Assembly: GCA_963724735.1 (NCBI GenBank)
Contig: CAVRVX010000034.1
Span: forward strand, 1-64,000
Length of the DNA: 64,000 nt
Reading direction: 5' to 3'
Source: Rhodoplanes sp963724735
GTDB lineage: Bacteria > Pseudomonadota > Alphaproteobacteria > Rhizobiales > Xanthobacteraceae
This document shows positions 35,091-45,119 of the stretch, piece after piece. Within the stretch, counting starts at the first letter, position 1; each line of letters opens with the position of its first letter. The notes under the pieces were generated by a model. It was not told the DNA's origin, ran no database searches, and was given only the letters and a program-made list of their open reading frames with translations. The position numbers were made by a program, and so were the translations under genes.

Positions 35091-35603
35091 TCAGAGCCGG
35101 TAGAGAATCTGGTCGGTCCAGAACCGCTCGAGCCGCTGGAGCGACTTGTTGAGCGTTGCGAACTCGTCGGCCTTGATGCCGCCGACCTGCTCGACCGTGC
35201 GAAAATGCTTCTGGTAGAGGGCCTCGATGATGTCGCGCACGGCACGGCCCTTGTCCGTCAGCTTGATGCGGACTGAGCGGCGGTCGAGGCGCGAGCGCTG
35301 GTGATCGACAAAGCCTATCTCGACCAGCTTCTTCAGGTTGTACGAGACGTTGGAGCCGAGATAGTAGCCGCGCGTGCGCAGCTCGCCGGCGGTCAGCTCT
35401 TTGTCGCCGATATTGTAGATCAGCAGCGCCTGCACGGCGTTGATGTCGTCGCGCCCGCGGCGGTCGAACTCGTCCTTGACGACGTCGAGCAGCCGGCGAT
35501 GCAGCCGTTCGACCAGCGTCAGCGATTCAAGATAGAGCGGCCGAATCTGCTGAAAACGCATATCCCGCTCGGCCGGCTCCGCCGGCCTGACCATTGCTTT
35601 CAT
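35091..35603 (-). CDS. ldtR: MarR-family regulator, LdtR-like
   Basis: A 170-residue winged-helix regulator. The helix-turn-helix lies at about 60-110 (AVQALLIYNIGDKELTAGEL, YYLGSNVSYNLKKLVEIGFV) and the wing holds HQRSRLDRRSVRIKLTDKG. It is more like the LdtR group of alphaproteobacteria than classical MarR because of the conserved FQQIRPLYLESLTLVERLHR start. LdtR controls an L,D-transpeptidase gene and stress tolerance in Liberibacter and Sinorhizobium; the transpeptidase gene lies 195 bases downstream here. An inverted repeat at 35668-35696 in its own upstream region is a candidate operator. Confidence 0.85.
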   Translation of the reverse strand: MKAMVRPAEPAERDMRFQQIRPLYLESLTLVERLHRRLLDVVKDEFDRRGRDDINAVQALLIYNIGDKELTAGELRTRGYYLGSNVSYNLKKLVEIGFVDHQRSRLDRRSVRIKLTDKGRAVRDIIEALYQKHFRTVEQVGGIKADEFATLNKSLQRLERFWTDQILYRL

Positions 35604-35667
35604 GATGACGCCCTTCGCTTGTCGTTTATTCGGCGGGGCCCTGTTTCCCTCGCCTTCGCTACAACAC

Positions 35668-35696
35668 TTAGTCGAAACGCTCTAAGATCGACTTAA
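35668..35696. promoter_or_regulatory. Inverted repeat upstream of ldtR, candidate operator
   Basis: TTAGTCGA at 35668-35675 is mirrored by TCGACTTAA at 35688-35696, centred about 79 bases upstream of the ldtR start in an AT-rich promoter region. The arms match except for one added T. MarR regulators often bind such sites and repress themselves. No published LdtR site was compared, so the link is inference. Confidence 0.4.
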
Positions 35697-35863
35697 ACAA
35701 CACAATAAAGAACAGGTTTATCCGGCGCGGTGAATCAAAGACTAAACGGTTATCAGATCACGAATTTTACTGTTCGTTCACGCGCCTTTTCGATGCGTGA
35801 ACGCCCGCTCCGCAGCACCATTCCGCGCCGGCATTGCGTCGCCGATCGGCGCGCAGAGCGAGG

Positions 35864-36604
35864 TCAGCGCGCATCCTCGTTCGATTGCTGCGTGGGCGTC
35901 GCGCCGCTCGGCGGGGGACCGCGCAGCAAAGGCGCAGAATCCCGGGCCGCAGTCGTCGGCGCGGCGGCGCTTGTCGGCCCGCTTGTATCGCTCCTTGCCA
36001 CACTGCCTTCGGAGGGCGTCGTGGCGGTCCGCGACGGGCGCAGACCTTGCTCCGTTGAAGGGGATCGCGTGGCGCGCGCAGCCGCGGCAAGCGCTGCCTC
36101 TCGCAAGGAATTCACTGCAACGCCAGACCCGGCGTAACTCTGCAGGCGCGACACGCCGCGATCCGGCGCGTCGTCAGACGGCTTTGCCGCGTCGGCATCC
36201 GTGGCGAAGGATTTCAGGCGCTCGACCGTGGCGTCGGCGAGCTTTTCGATCGGCCGCGCTGGCGGCGTGCGCGCCGGAACGGCTGCCGTGCCGGTCTGCT
36301 CGGCGCCCGCGGGCCCCTGGCTCGTCGTTGGCGGGCGCGGCGCGCCGCGCACGCTCGCGAGATATTGGGCGAGCGCGACGGCGATGCCCGGCCGCGTCGT
36401 GTAGTGGTCGCGCAAGAAATTCGCGATCGTGCCGGGATCACGCCCGCGCGACAATCCCTGGGGAGAGCGATGGCAGGCCGAGCAGTTGGCCGAGAACAGC
36501 TGCGCCGGCGACATCCCGGCGTTGAGATCGGTCTGCGCCTGCGCGCCCGTCGCTCCGAACACGACGGCGGCGATCAAGCCTCTCAGCGCCCAGGATCGCG
36601 CCAT
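35864..36604 (-). CDS. Periplasmic c-type cytochrome-like protein with long low-complexity tail
   Basis: A 246-residue exported protein. The ATG at 36604 starts a signal peptide (MARSWALRGLIAAVVFGATG, cleavage after AQA). A single haem motif CSACH lies at about residues 43-47, followed by a short mono-haem domain (GTIANFLRDHYTTRPGIAVA, LAQYLASVRG) that could supply the distal ligand region. From about residue 90 to the end the protein is a P, A, T, S-rich disordered tail. An upstream extension to 36748 lacks homology. It is divergent from the cyclopropane synthase gene. Its redox partner is unknown. Confidence 0.75.
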   Translation of the reverse strand: MARSWALRGLIAAVVFGATGAQAQTDLNAGMSPAQLFSANCSACHRSPQGLSRGRDPGTIANFLRDHYTTRPGIAVALAQYLASVRGAPRPPTTSQGPAGAEQTGTAAVPARTPPARPIEKLADATVERLKSFATDADAAKPSDDAPDRGVSRLQSYAGSGVAVNSLREAALAAAARATRSPSTEQGLRPSRTATTPSEGSVARSDTSGPTSAAAPTTAARDSAPLLRGPPPSGATPTQQSNEDAR

Positions 36605-36883
36605 ATCGGTTCCTTCCCTTTGCCGGGCGCGGCCGCCCGCGCCCCGATTTACGCCGCCCCTGCCGGAAAAACGAGCAACCCGAATCCGCCCGTTAATCTT
36701 ATTCCCATGCCGCGGCGAGGCAAACCGCCGAATCCGCGCGCCTTTCACCGGGTATAGATTGCCTGCCGCAGCGAATTTGATCTAGTCTACGTGCGCGAGC
36801 CCGACACTAAGGATGCTTTTTCATCCGGTGCAAGCCTTTACGGCGCTTTCGGCTCGCGATTATTCCGGCGTTGGAGTTCGCCG

Positions 36884-38140
36884 ATGGACCGATTACTGCG
36901 GATCGCCTTTTCCTCGCTCATCAAACGCGGCCATTTGCGGGTGACGACGGCGTCAGGATCCACTCACGTGTTCGGCGACGGGACCGGCGAGCCGGTCGCC
37001 GTGCGCTTCACCGCCAAGGCCGCTCAGCGCGCCGTCCTGCTCGACCCCGAGCTGCGACTCGGCGAAGCCTATATGGACGGGGATTTCGTCGTCGAGCAGG
37101 GAACGATCGCCGATTTTCTCGACCTCGTATTCAAAGGCTTCAATGAGGGCGGCCGGATGCCGTGGACGCTGCCGCTCGGGGCCGTGCGTTTCGTGTTGCG
37201 AAAGCTGCAGCAACTCAATCCACGGAGACGAGCCCAGCGCAACGTCGCGCATCACTACGACCTCGACGCGCGGCTATACGCCCTGTTTCTTGATTCCGAC
37301 CGGCAATACAGCTGCGCCTATTTCGAGAACGACGAGGACACGCTCGACGATGCGCAGCTGGCGAAGAAGCGCCACATCGCCGCCAAGCTCCTGATCGAAC
37401 GCGGCCAGAGCGTGCTCGACATCGGATCCGGTTGGGGCGGGCTTGCGCTTTATCTCGCCGAAATCTGCGGCGCGCGCGTGAGCGGCATTACACTGTCGCA
37501 GGAGCAGCTCGCCGCCGCGCGCGGACGCGCGAGCGAGCGGGCGCTGGGCGATGCCGTGCAATTCCGCCTGCAGGACTACCGCGATGCGTCCGGGCGATAT
37601 GACCGCATCGTGTCGGTCGGCATGTTCGAGCATGTCGGCGTGCAGTTCTACGACGCCTATTTCGGCAGGATCGCGGAGGCGCTGGCCGAAGACGGCGTCG
37701 CCCTGCTCCACTCGATCGGCCGCTCGGACGGGCCGTTCTACACCAACCCCTGGGTCGCCAAATACATCTTCCCGGGCGGCTATGTCCCGGCGCTGTCGGA
37801 AGTCCTGCCGGCGATCGAACGGGCCGGGCTGCTCGTCACCGACATCGAAATCCTGCGCCTGCATTACGCCGAGACCTTGCGGGCCTGGCGCGAACGATTT
37901 CTCGCCCATCGCGAAGACGCCGAGCGCCTCTACGATCCGCGCTTCGTGCGCATGTGGGAGTTCTATCTCGCCGCCTCGGAAATGGCCTTCCGCGAGCAGA
38001 ACATAATGGTCTTTCAAATCCAGTTGACCAAGCGCCAGGGCGTCGTGCCGATCACGCGGAACTATATTCCGCGCGAGGAGCAGCGGCTGCGCATGCTCGA
38101 GAACGGCAATCGGCCGCCGTTCCGCCTGGCCGGGGAGTAG
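36884..38140 (+). CDS. Cyclopropane-fatty-acyl-phospholipid synthase family protein
   Basis: A SAM-dependent enzyme that modifies double bonds of membrane phospholipid acyl chains. The 418-residue form begins at the ATG at 36884 (MDRLLRIAFSSLIKRGHLRV) with GGAG eight bases upstream. It has an N-terminal lipid-binding domain, the link NVAHHYDLDARLYALFLDSD, SAM motif I VLDIGSGWGGLALYLAE, GITLSQEQLAAARGRA, and MFEHVGVQFYDAYFGRIAEA with the active-site region; the C-terminus has QNIMVFQIQLTKRQGVVPIT. Related enzymes may add methyl groups instead. It is followed eight bases later by an arsC-like gene. Confidence 0.9.
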   Translation: MDRLLRIAFSSLIKRGHLRVTTASGSTHVFGDGTGEPVAVRFTAKAAQRAVLLDPELRLGEAYMDGDFVVEQGTIADFLDLVFKGFNEGGRMPWTLPLGAVRFVLRKLQQLNPRRRAQRNVAHHYDLDARLYALFLDSDRQYSCAYFENDEDTLDDAQLAKKRHIAAKLLIERGQSVLDIGSGWGGLALYLAEICGARVSGITLSQEQLAAARGRASERALGDAVQFRLQDYRDASGRYDRIVSVGMFEHVGVQFYDAYFGRIAEALAEDGVALLHSIGRSDGPFYTNPWVAKYIFPGGYVPALSEVLPAIERAGLLVTDIEILRLHYAETLRAWRERFLAHREDAERLYDPRFVRMWEFYLAASEMAFREQNIMVFQIQLTKRQGVVPITRNYIPREEQRLRMLENGNRPPFRLAGE

Positions 38141-38148
38141 CGGACGCA

Positions 38149-38574
38149 ATGGACGTCATCATCTACCACAATCCGAAATGCGGCACCTCGCGCAATACGC
38201 TCGGCCTGATCCGCAATGCCGGGATCGAGCCGCACATCATCGAATATCTGAAATGCCCGCCGACCCGCGCCCTGCTCCGGGACATGATTGCCCGCGCCGG
38301 CCTAACGGTGCGGCAAGCCTTGCGCGAGAAGGGCACGCCCTTTCACGAGCTCGGGCTCGACAATCCCGCCCTGTCCGATGACAAACTCCTCGACGCCATG
38401 ATGGCGCATCCGATCCTGATCAACCGGCCTTTTGTGGTGTCGCCCAAAGGCGTGCGCCTGTGCCGGCCCTCCGAACTCGTCCTCGATTTGCTGCCGCCGC
38501 AGCGCGGCGAGTTCTTCAAGGAGGACGGCGAGCGGGTCGTCGACGAAAAGGGCCGCCACGTCCGAACCGCATAA
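38149..38574 (+). CDS. arsC: ArsC-family arsenate reductase (glutaredoxin type)
   Basis: A 141-residue thioredoxin-fold protein. The catalytic cysteine C11 is in HNPKCGTSRNTLGL, and the conserved downstream arginines of the ArsC family appear in LINRPFVVSPKGVRLCRPSE. The E. coli-type enzyme reduces arsenate with glutathione and glutaredoxin. The nearby genes are not an ars operon, so the true substrate is uncertain; related proteins of the YffB/Spx group exist. The start ATG is eight bases after the cyclopropane synthase stop, so the two are co-transcribed. Confidence 0.85.
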   Translation: MDVIIYHNPKCGTSRNTLGLIRNAGIEPHIIEYLKCPPTRALLRDMIARAGLTVRQALREKGTPFHELGLDNPALSDDKLLDAMMAHPILINRPFVVSPKGVRLCRPSELVLDLLPPQRGEFFKEDGERVVDEKGRHVRTA

Positions 38575-38663
38575 TCAACGGCGGCCCTCGCCCCGCGGCG
38601 GAGAACGGCCGCTTTCCCAAGCGCGCGCTCAGTCTCGCAAGGATATCACCGTCCAGCCTGCTT

Positions 38664-39605
38664 TTAACATCCGCCCGCCTCCGTGTGACCGGGGCAGTGG
38701 TGCACCTCGACGGTGACGTGGGAAATTCCCGCTATGTCGTCGAGGCGCGCTTTGTAGGCGGCCGGATGCTGCGGACGGCCTGACACCACCGCCGCCACCA
38801 CCGCCATATGCCCGGGCCCGACCCGCCACAGATGCAGATCCGCGACGCGGTCGCCTTCGACTTCGAGCCGGCTGCGGACGCGATCGGCCAGTTTCGGCGC
38901 GGGGGTCAGGTCGAGGAGCACGGCTCCGGACGAGCGGATGAGCCCCCACGCCCAGGCCGCGATCACCAGACTGCCGAACAGCCCCACCACCGGGTCGATC
39001 CACGGCCAGGCGAAAAACCGCGCCGCAAGCAGTCCGGCGATCGCGAGGACCGAGGTGACCGCATCCGCCAGCACGTGCAAATAGGCGGCGCGGTGATTGT
39101 GGTCGCGGTGGTGATGGGCGTGCTCCTCGTCATGCGCGTGCCCATGATCGTCATCGCCCAGGAGCCAGGCGCTCGCGAGATTGACCGCAAGCCCGAGCGC
39201 GGCGATCAGCAGCGCTTCGTTATAATCGATCGCGACGGGACGGATGATGCGCGTGACGCTCTCGTATCCGATCATGAGCGCGACCAGCGCGAGAATGATC
39301 GCGCTCGCGAATCCGGCGAGATCGCCGACCTTGCCCGTTCCGAAGGAGAACCGCGGGTTGCTCGCGTGCCGGCGCGCAAAGGCGTAGGCGAGCGCCGCAA
39401 TCGATAACGCCGCCGCGTGCGTCGACATATGCCAGCCGTCCGCGATCAGCGCCATCGAGCCGTAGATCGTTCCGCCGACGATCTCGACGACCATCATAAC
39501 CGCGGTGAGGCCGACCACGAGCCAGATCCGGCGCTCGCGGTCCGCGTGATGCGCGCCGAGGAAAACATGGTCGTGCCGCCACTCTTCGATCGATTGTGTG
39601 TGCAT
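38664..39605 (-). CDS. dmeF: Cation diffusion facilitator, DmeF-like Co/Ni exporter
   Basis: An inner-membrane exporter of divalent metals driven by proton exchange. The 313-residue protein starts at the ATG at 39605 (MHTQSIEEWRHDHVFLGAHH). It has six predicted helices, metal-site residues in ALIADGWHMSTHAAALSIAA and in YLHVLADAVTSVLAIAGLL, and a histidine-rich cytoplasmic loop at about residues 150-175 (DDDHGHAHDEEHAHHHRDHN). The leading DHVFLGAHHADRERRIW is characteristic of DmeF, which exports cobalt and nickel. No DmeR repressor gene is next to it, unlike Rhizobium and Agrobacterium, so regulation is not visible. Confidence 0.9.
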   Translation of the reverse strand: MHTQSIEEWRHDHVFLGAHHADRERRIWLVVGLTAVMMVVEIVGGTIYGSMALIADGWHMSTHAAALSIAALAYAFARRHASNPRFSFGTGKVGDLAGFASAIILALVALMIGYESVTRIIRPVAIDYNEALLIAALGLAVNLASAWLLGDDDHGHAHDEEHAHHHRDHNHRAAYLHVLADAVTSVLAIAGLLAARFFAWPWIDPVVGLFGSLVIAAWAWGLIRSSGAVLLDLTPAPKLADRVRSRLEVEGDRVADLHLWRVGPGHMAVVAAVVSGRPQHPAAYKARLDDIAGISHVTVEVHHCPGHTEAGGC

Positions 39606-40033
39606 TTGCGGAGCCCTCGCTTCGCTAGGACATAAGCCGAGCGGCGCGCCGATCAACCGACATCCCCGTGGCCGGGCTTAGAATTCTTCTCGCCTGCGCC
39701 GCCGCCCGGCCGTCGCGGCCGCGCTGCGGAGGCCCTAGTCAAGGCGTTTTCGTCTTGCCAGGGACATTTTTTTTCGTGGTGATCAGCGGGGAAATCCGTG
39801 TTTCCGATTCGCCGGAGGAGCCGGGGTGAGTAATGTGCCGCAGCAGAGATTTCCGTGTATTTCGGTTCCCGCGCTTGCGGGCGCGGCGTTGTCGGCGAGC
39901 TGGCCACCAGTTCGGCGCGCTGGAGTTTTTTTGCGCCGGACGCGGCGGCATCCGCTGCATCAAGACGGCCAGTGGTTGCGTCTGCGTAGGCGTCGAGTCT
40001 CAAGAAGAGTTCGGAAAACAGTGAGGAAGGCCC
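39606..40033. other. Gene-free region between dmeF and dnaB
   Basis: No convincing gene is seen in these 428 bases. In many alphaproteobacteria rplI or its operon precedes dnaB; it is absent here. The stretch holds T runs (TTTTTTTT near 39768, TTTTTTT near 39927), an AT-rich patch before GGAAATCCGTGTTTCC, and the dnaB ribosome binding site GAGGAAGG at 40023-40030. It should contain the dnaB promoter and the dmeF promoter, but I cannot place either with confidence. Confidence 0.5.
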
Positions 40034-41528
40034 ATGGCCGTTGAATCGATTGCACGCAAATTGCCGGCGGAGCGCACCCCGGCTTTCCGCGCGCCGCCCC
40101 ACAATGTGGAGGTCGAGCAGGCGCTGCTCGGCGCCATCCTGGTCAACAACGAGGCCTTCTACCGCGTCTCCGATTTTCTCAACCCGGAGCATTTCTTCGA
40201 GCCGGTTCACCAGAGAATTCTACGAGCTTTCCGCGGGCCTCGTGCGGGCGGGAAAGGTCGCAACGCCGGTGACACTGAAGACATTCCTGCCCGCCGACCT
40301 CGATGTCGCCGGCCTCACCGGAAGCCAATACCTCGCAAGGCTCGCCGCCGAAGCGACGACCGTAATCAACGCCGAGGACTACGGCCGCACGATTTATGAT
40401 CTCGCGCTGCGCCGCTCTCTGATCGGCATCGGCGAGGAGATGGTGAACGAGGCTTACGACGCGGCGGTGGACTCGGCCCCGCGCGACCAGATCGAGGCGG
40501 CCGAGCGCAGCCTTTACGAGCTGGCCGAGACCGGCCGCTATGACGGCGGCTTCCAGCGCTTCACCCAGGCCCTCACCACCGCGGTCGATATGGCCGCGCG
40601 CGCCTATCAGCGCGACGGAAGGCTCTCCGGCCTTGCGACCGGATTACGCGACCTCGACCGCATGATGGGGGGCCTGCAGCCGTCCGACCTCGTCATCATC
40701 GCAGGACGGCCGGGCATGGGAAAGACCGCGCTCGCCACCAACATCGCCTACAACATCGCCCGCGCCTGGCAAGGCGAGGTGCGGACGGACGGACGCACCG
40801 TCTCCACCAATGGCGGCGTTGTCGGGTTCTTTTCCCTCGAAATGTCGGCCGAGCAGCTCGCCACCCGCATCATCTCCGAGCAGACGGAGATTCCCTCCTA
40901 CCGCATCCGGCGCGGCGAGATCGACCCATCCGATTTCGACCGCATCGCCGAGGCCGCCCGCGAGATGGAGGCGATCCCGCTCTATATCGACGAAACCGGC
41001 GGGCTCTCGATCGCCCAGCTTGCGGCGCGCGCACGGCGGCTGAAGCGCCAACGCGGCCTCGATGCAATGGTGGTCGACTATATCCAGCTGCTGCAGGGAT
41101 CGAGCCGCCGCGCGGTGGAAGGCCGCGTCCACGAGGTCACCGAAATCACCACCAATCTCAAGGCGCTGGCGAAGGAGCTGAACATCCCGATCCTCGCGCT
41201 GTCGCAGCTCTCGCGCCAGGTCGAGAACCGCGACGACAAGCGTCCGCAGCTTTCCGACCTGCGCGAATCGGGCTCGATCGAGCAGGACGCCGACGTGGTG
41301 ATGTTCGTGTTCCGCGAGGAATACTATCTGAAGAACCGCGAGCCGCGCGCCGGCACCGAAGAGTTCTTCAAGTGGCAGTCCGACATGGAGGCGGTGCACG
41401 GACGCGCCGAAGTCATCATCGGCAAGCAGCGGCATGGGCCGACCGGCACCGTCGCAATGCAATTCAAGGCGGACGTGACCCGCTTCTCCGACCTTGCTGA
41501 AGAGGACCGCCTGCCCGACCGGATTTGA
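40034..41528 (+). CDS. dnaB: Replicative DNA helicase DnaB, with a one-base frameshift
   Basis: The hexameric helicase that unwinds DNA at the replication fork. Translation starts at the ATG at 40034 (MAVESIARKLPAERTPAFRA) with GAGGAAGG upstream. The N-terminal domain reads NVEVEQALLGAILVNNEAFY and FFEPVHQRI, then the frame changes. At 40215-40220 the sequence is GAATTC; dropping one T gives HQRIYELSAGLVRAGKVATP and joins the rest. The ATPase domain has Walker A GRPGMGKTALATNIAY, AMVVDYIQLLQGSSRR and LSQLSRQVENRDDKRPQLSD. The restored protein has 497 residues. As dnaB is essential, a sequence error is more likely than a defect. No intein is seen. Confidence 0.92.
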
Positions 41529-41632
41529 TACGCCGTTCGGGCGGCTTGCCAGAAAAGCGAAACCGGTGATAGTGGCCGCCTTCGGCGGCCCGCCTCGCGC
41601 CGGTGCGCCTTCACCCTCGCAGCGGGAATTTC

Positions 41633-42820
41633 ATGGCCGCAAAGGAGCGCAAGCCGACGGCGCGAGACGCCGAGGCCCCGAACCGGGACCGCGCGGGCCT
41701 CTCTGGCGGTCCGCCGCTGCTCGAAACCGGCGGCGTGCTCGCCATCGACCTCGACGCCATCGCCGCGAACTGGCGCATGCTCGCTGAGCGCGTCGATCCC
41801 GCCGACTGCGCCGCGGTCGTGAAGGCCGACGCCTATGGCTGCGGCCTCGCCGAAGTGACAGGCGCATTCGCCAAGGCCGGATGCCGGACGTTTTTTGTCG
41901 CCCACATCCATGAGGGGCGGTCCGTGCGGCGGGTCGCCCCGGACGCCACCATCTACGTGCTCAACGGCATTCCGCCCGGCGGCGCCCCGAGTTTCGCCGA
42001 GGCGCAGCTGCGCCCGGTGATCGGGAGCATGGCCGAACTGGTCGAGTGGGACGCCTTCTGCAGCGTGCAAAAATGGACCGGCGGCGCGGCGCTCCATTTC
42101 GACACCGGCATGAACCGCCTCGGCCTGCCCATCGAGGAGGCGCCCGCGCTGTCCACGCGCGCCAAGACGCCCAAGCACGGGATTTCGCTCGTCATGAGCC
42201 ATCTCGCCTGCGCGGACGCACCCGAGCACCCCCTCAACGCGCGCCAAATCCAGCTCTTCCGCGAGGTGCGGATGATGTTCCGGGGCATCCCGGCCTCGCT
42301 CGCCAATTCGTCGGGAATTTTCCTCGGTCCCGCCACGCATTGCGACCTGGTGCGGCCGGGGGCGGCCCTGTATGGGATCAATCCGACCCCCGCCGCCGCC
42401 AATCCGATGCGACAGGCGGTCAACCTCAAGGGCCGCATCATACAGGTGCGAGGCGTCCCGCGGGGGGCGACTGTCGGCTATGGCGCCACCTGGACCGCAG
42501 CGCATGAGTCGCGGATCGCGGTCGTCGCGGTCGGCTATGGCGACGGCTTTCTGCGCGCCGGCGCGGCCCTGTCGGGCGAGCGCCCGGTGGCGATCGTCGC
42601 CGGGAAGCGCTGTCCCATCGTCGGCCGCATTTCCATGGACCTGCTCGCCATCGACGTGACCGCGCTGCCGGAAAAGGCCCCGCGCCGCGGCGATTTCGCG
42701 ACCCTGCTCGGCGACGGCGTCGATGTCGACGAGCTTGCCCGCTTCGGCGACTTGATCGGCTATGAGGTGCTGACGAGCCTCGGCCGCCGCTATCACCGGG
42801 TGTGGACATCGGCGAGTTGA
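41633..42820 (+). CDS. alr: Alanine racemase
   Basis: A PLP enzyme that makes D-alanine for peptidoglycan. The 395-residue protein is placed at the ATG at 41633 with GGGAA upstream; it has a polar leader of about 30 residues before the TIM-barrel domain. The PLP-lysine is K64 in AAVVKADAYGCG, and the second catalytic residue is the tyrosine in TVGYGATWTAAHESRIAVV. RPGAALYGINP and GRISMDLLAIDVT are also conserved. The gene order dnaB-alr-radA is common in alphaproteobacteria. Confidence 0.95.
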   Translation: MAAKERKPTARDAEAPNRDRAGLSGGPPLLETGGVLAIDLDAIAANWRMLAERVDPADCAAVVKADAYGCGLAEVTGAFAKAGCRTFFVAHIHEGRSVRRVAPDATIYVLNGIPPGGAPSFAEAQLRPVIGSMAELVEWDAFCSVQKWTGGAALHFDTGMNRLGLPIEEAPALSTRAKTPKHGISLVMSHLACADAPEHPLNARQIQLFREVRMMFRGIPASLANSSGIFLGPATHCDLVRPGAALYGINPTPAAANPMRQAVNLKGRIIQVRGVPRGATVGYGATWTAAHESRIAVVAVGYGDGFLRAGAALSGERPVAIVAGKRCPIVGRISMDLLAIDVTALPEKAPRRGDFATLLGDGVDVDELARFGDLIGYEVLTSLGRRYHRVWTSAS

Positions 42821-42918
42821 GCGCTGTCCTGGCCGTGGCCTCTCGCCACCGGAGAGATGCCCCTCGGCGCGAATCGGGTAGCGTGCTGACGCGCCCTGTC
42901 CGGTAGATCGTGGTCGAC

Positions 42919-44337
<1,419 letters not shown>

Positions 44338-44449
44338 CATTGCGGGTGACGGCGCGACTTCGTCCCGCTATACAGGGCCCGCCGATATGACCGCGCGGTG
44401 ACGCCCGACCGAACCCGCACCGCGACGCCTTCAACGAGCAGCCTCGCGA

Positions 44450-45109
44450 ATGTATCTCGATCTCGTCTTGATCGCCGTGATGCTGATTTCCGGGCTGCTC
44501 GCCATGGTGCGGGGGTTCATGCGCGAAGTGCTGTCGATCGCGGCCTGGGGCGCGGCGGCGGCGGCCACGCTGCTCGCCTATTCCCGCCTCCTCCCCTACG
44601 CCAAGCAATACTTCAACAATGACTATGTCGCCGCCGGCGTGACCGTCGGCGGCGTTTTCCTGTTGACGCTGATCATCGTCTCCGCGCTCACCGTACGGCT
44701 TTCCGATAAAGTGCTCGACAGCCGAATCGGCGCGCTCGACCGCACCTTGGGATTTCTGTTCGGGCTTGCCCGCGGACTGTTGATCGTGGTGGTTGCCTTC
44801 ATCTTCTTCGACTGGCTGGTGCCGGCGAAATCGCAGCCCGAGGCCGTGCGCAATGCGCGCTCGCGCGTGGTGCTGCAAGGCACCGGCGAATGGCTGATGT
44901 CGCTGTTGCCGGAAGACCCCGAAAACACCATCTTGAAGAAGCTGAAGAAAAAGCCACCCGAGGAAGAGGGCCCGGAAGCTCCCGGCCAGCGTTCCGACCG
45001 GGCGGGCGGCCATGGAGAGGCGATCTTGGCGAGCGGCACGCCTGTCAACGCAAATCACGCCAACGATGGGCGGCATATGGCGGCGTGCATCAAGCGCATC
45101 GCTGCCTGA
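44450..45109 (+). CDS. cvpA: CvpA family protein
   Basis: A 219-residue inner-membrane protein. Four predicted helices occupy about residues 1-150 (YLDLVLIAVMLISGLLAMV, GFMREVLSIAAWGAAAAATL, VTVGGVFLLTLIIVSALTVR, LGFLFGLARGLLIVVVAFIF). The C-terminal third is a lysine- and proline-rich cytoplasmic tail (LKKLKKKPPEEEGPEAPGQ). CvpA was found in E. coli as needed for colicin V production and is usually next to purF, as here; its biochemical role is unclear. It lies ten bases upstream of purF. Confidence 0.9.
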   Translation: MYLDLVLIAVMLISGLLAMVRGFMREVLSIAAWGAAAAATLLAYSRLLPYAKQYFNNDYVAAGVTVGGVFLLTLIIVSALTVRLSDKVLDSRIGALDRTLGFLFGLARGLLIVVVAFIFFDWLVPAKSQPEAVRNARSRVVLQGTGEWLMSLLPEDPENTILKKLKKKPPEEEGPEAPGQRSDRAGGHGEAILASGTPVNANHANDGRHMAACIKRIAA

Positions 45110-45119
45110 GGAACCTGTC

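Noticed and set aside
39756..39776. T-rich run TTTTTTTT as an intrinsic terminator for dmeF or another gene
   Set aside because: No stable stem directly precedes the run on either strand.
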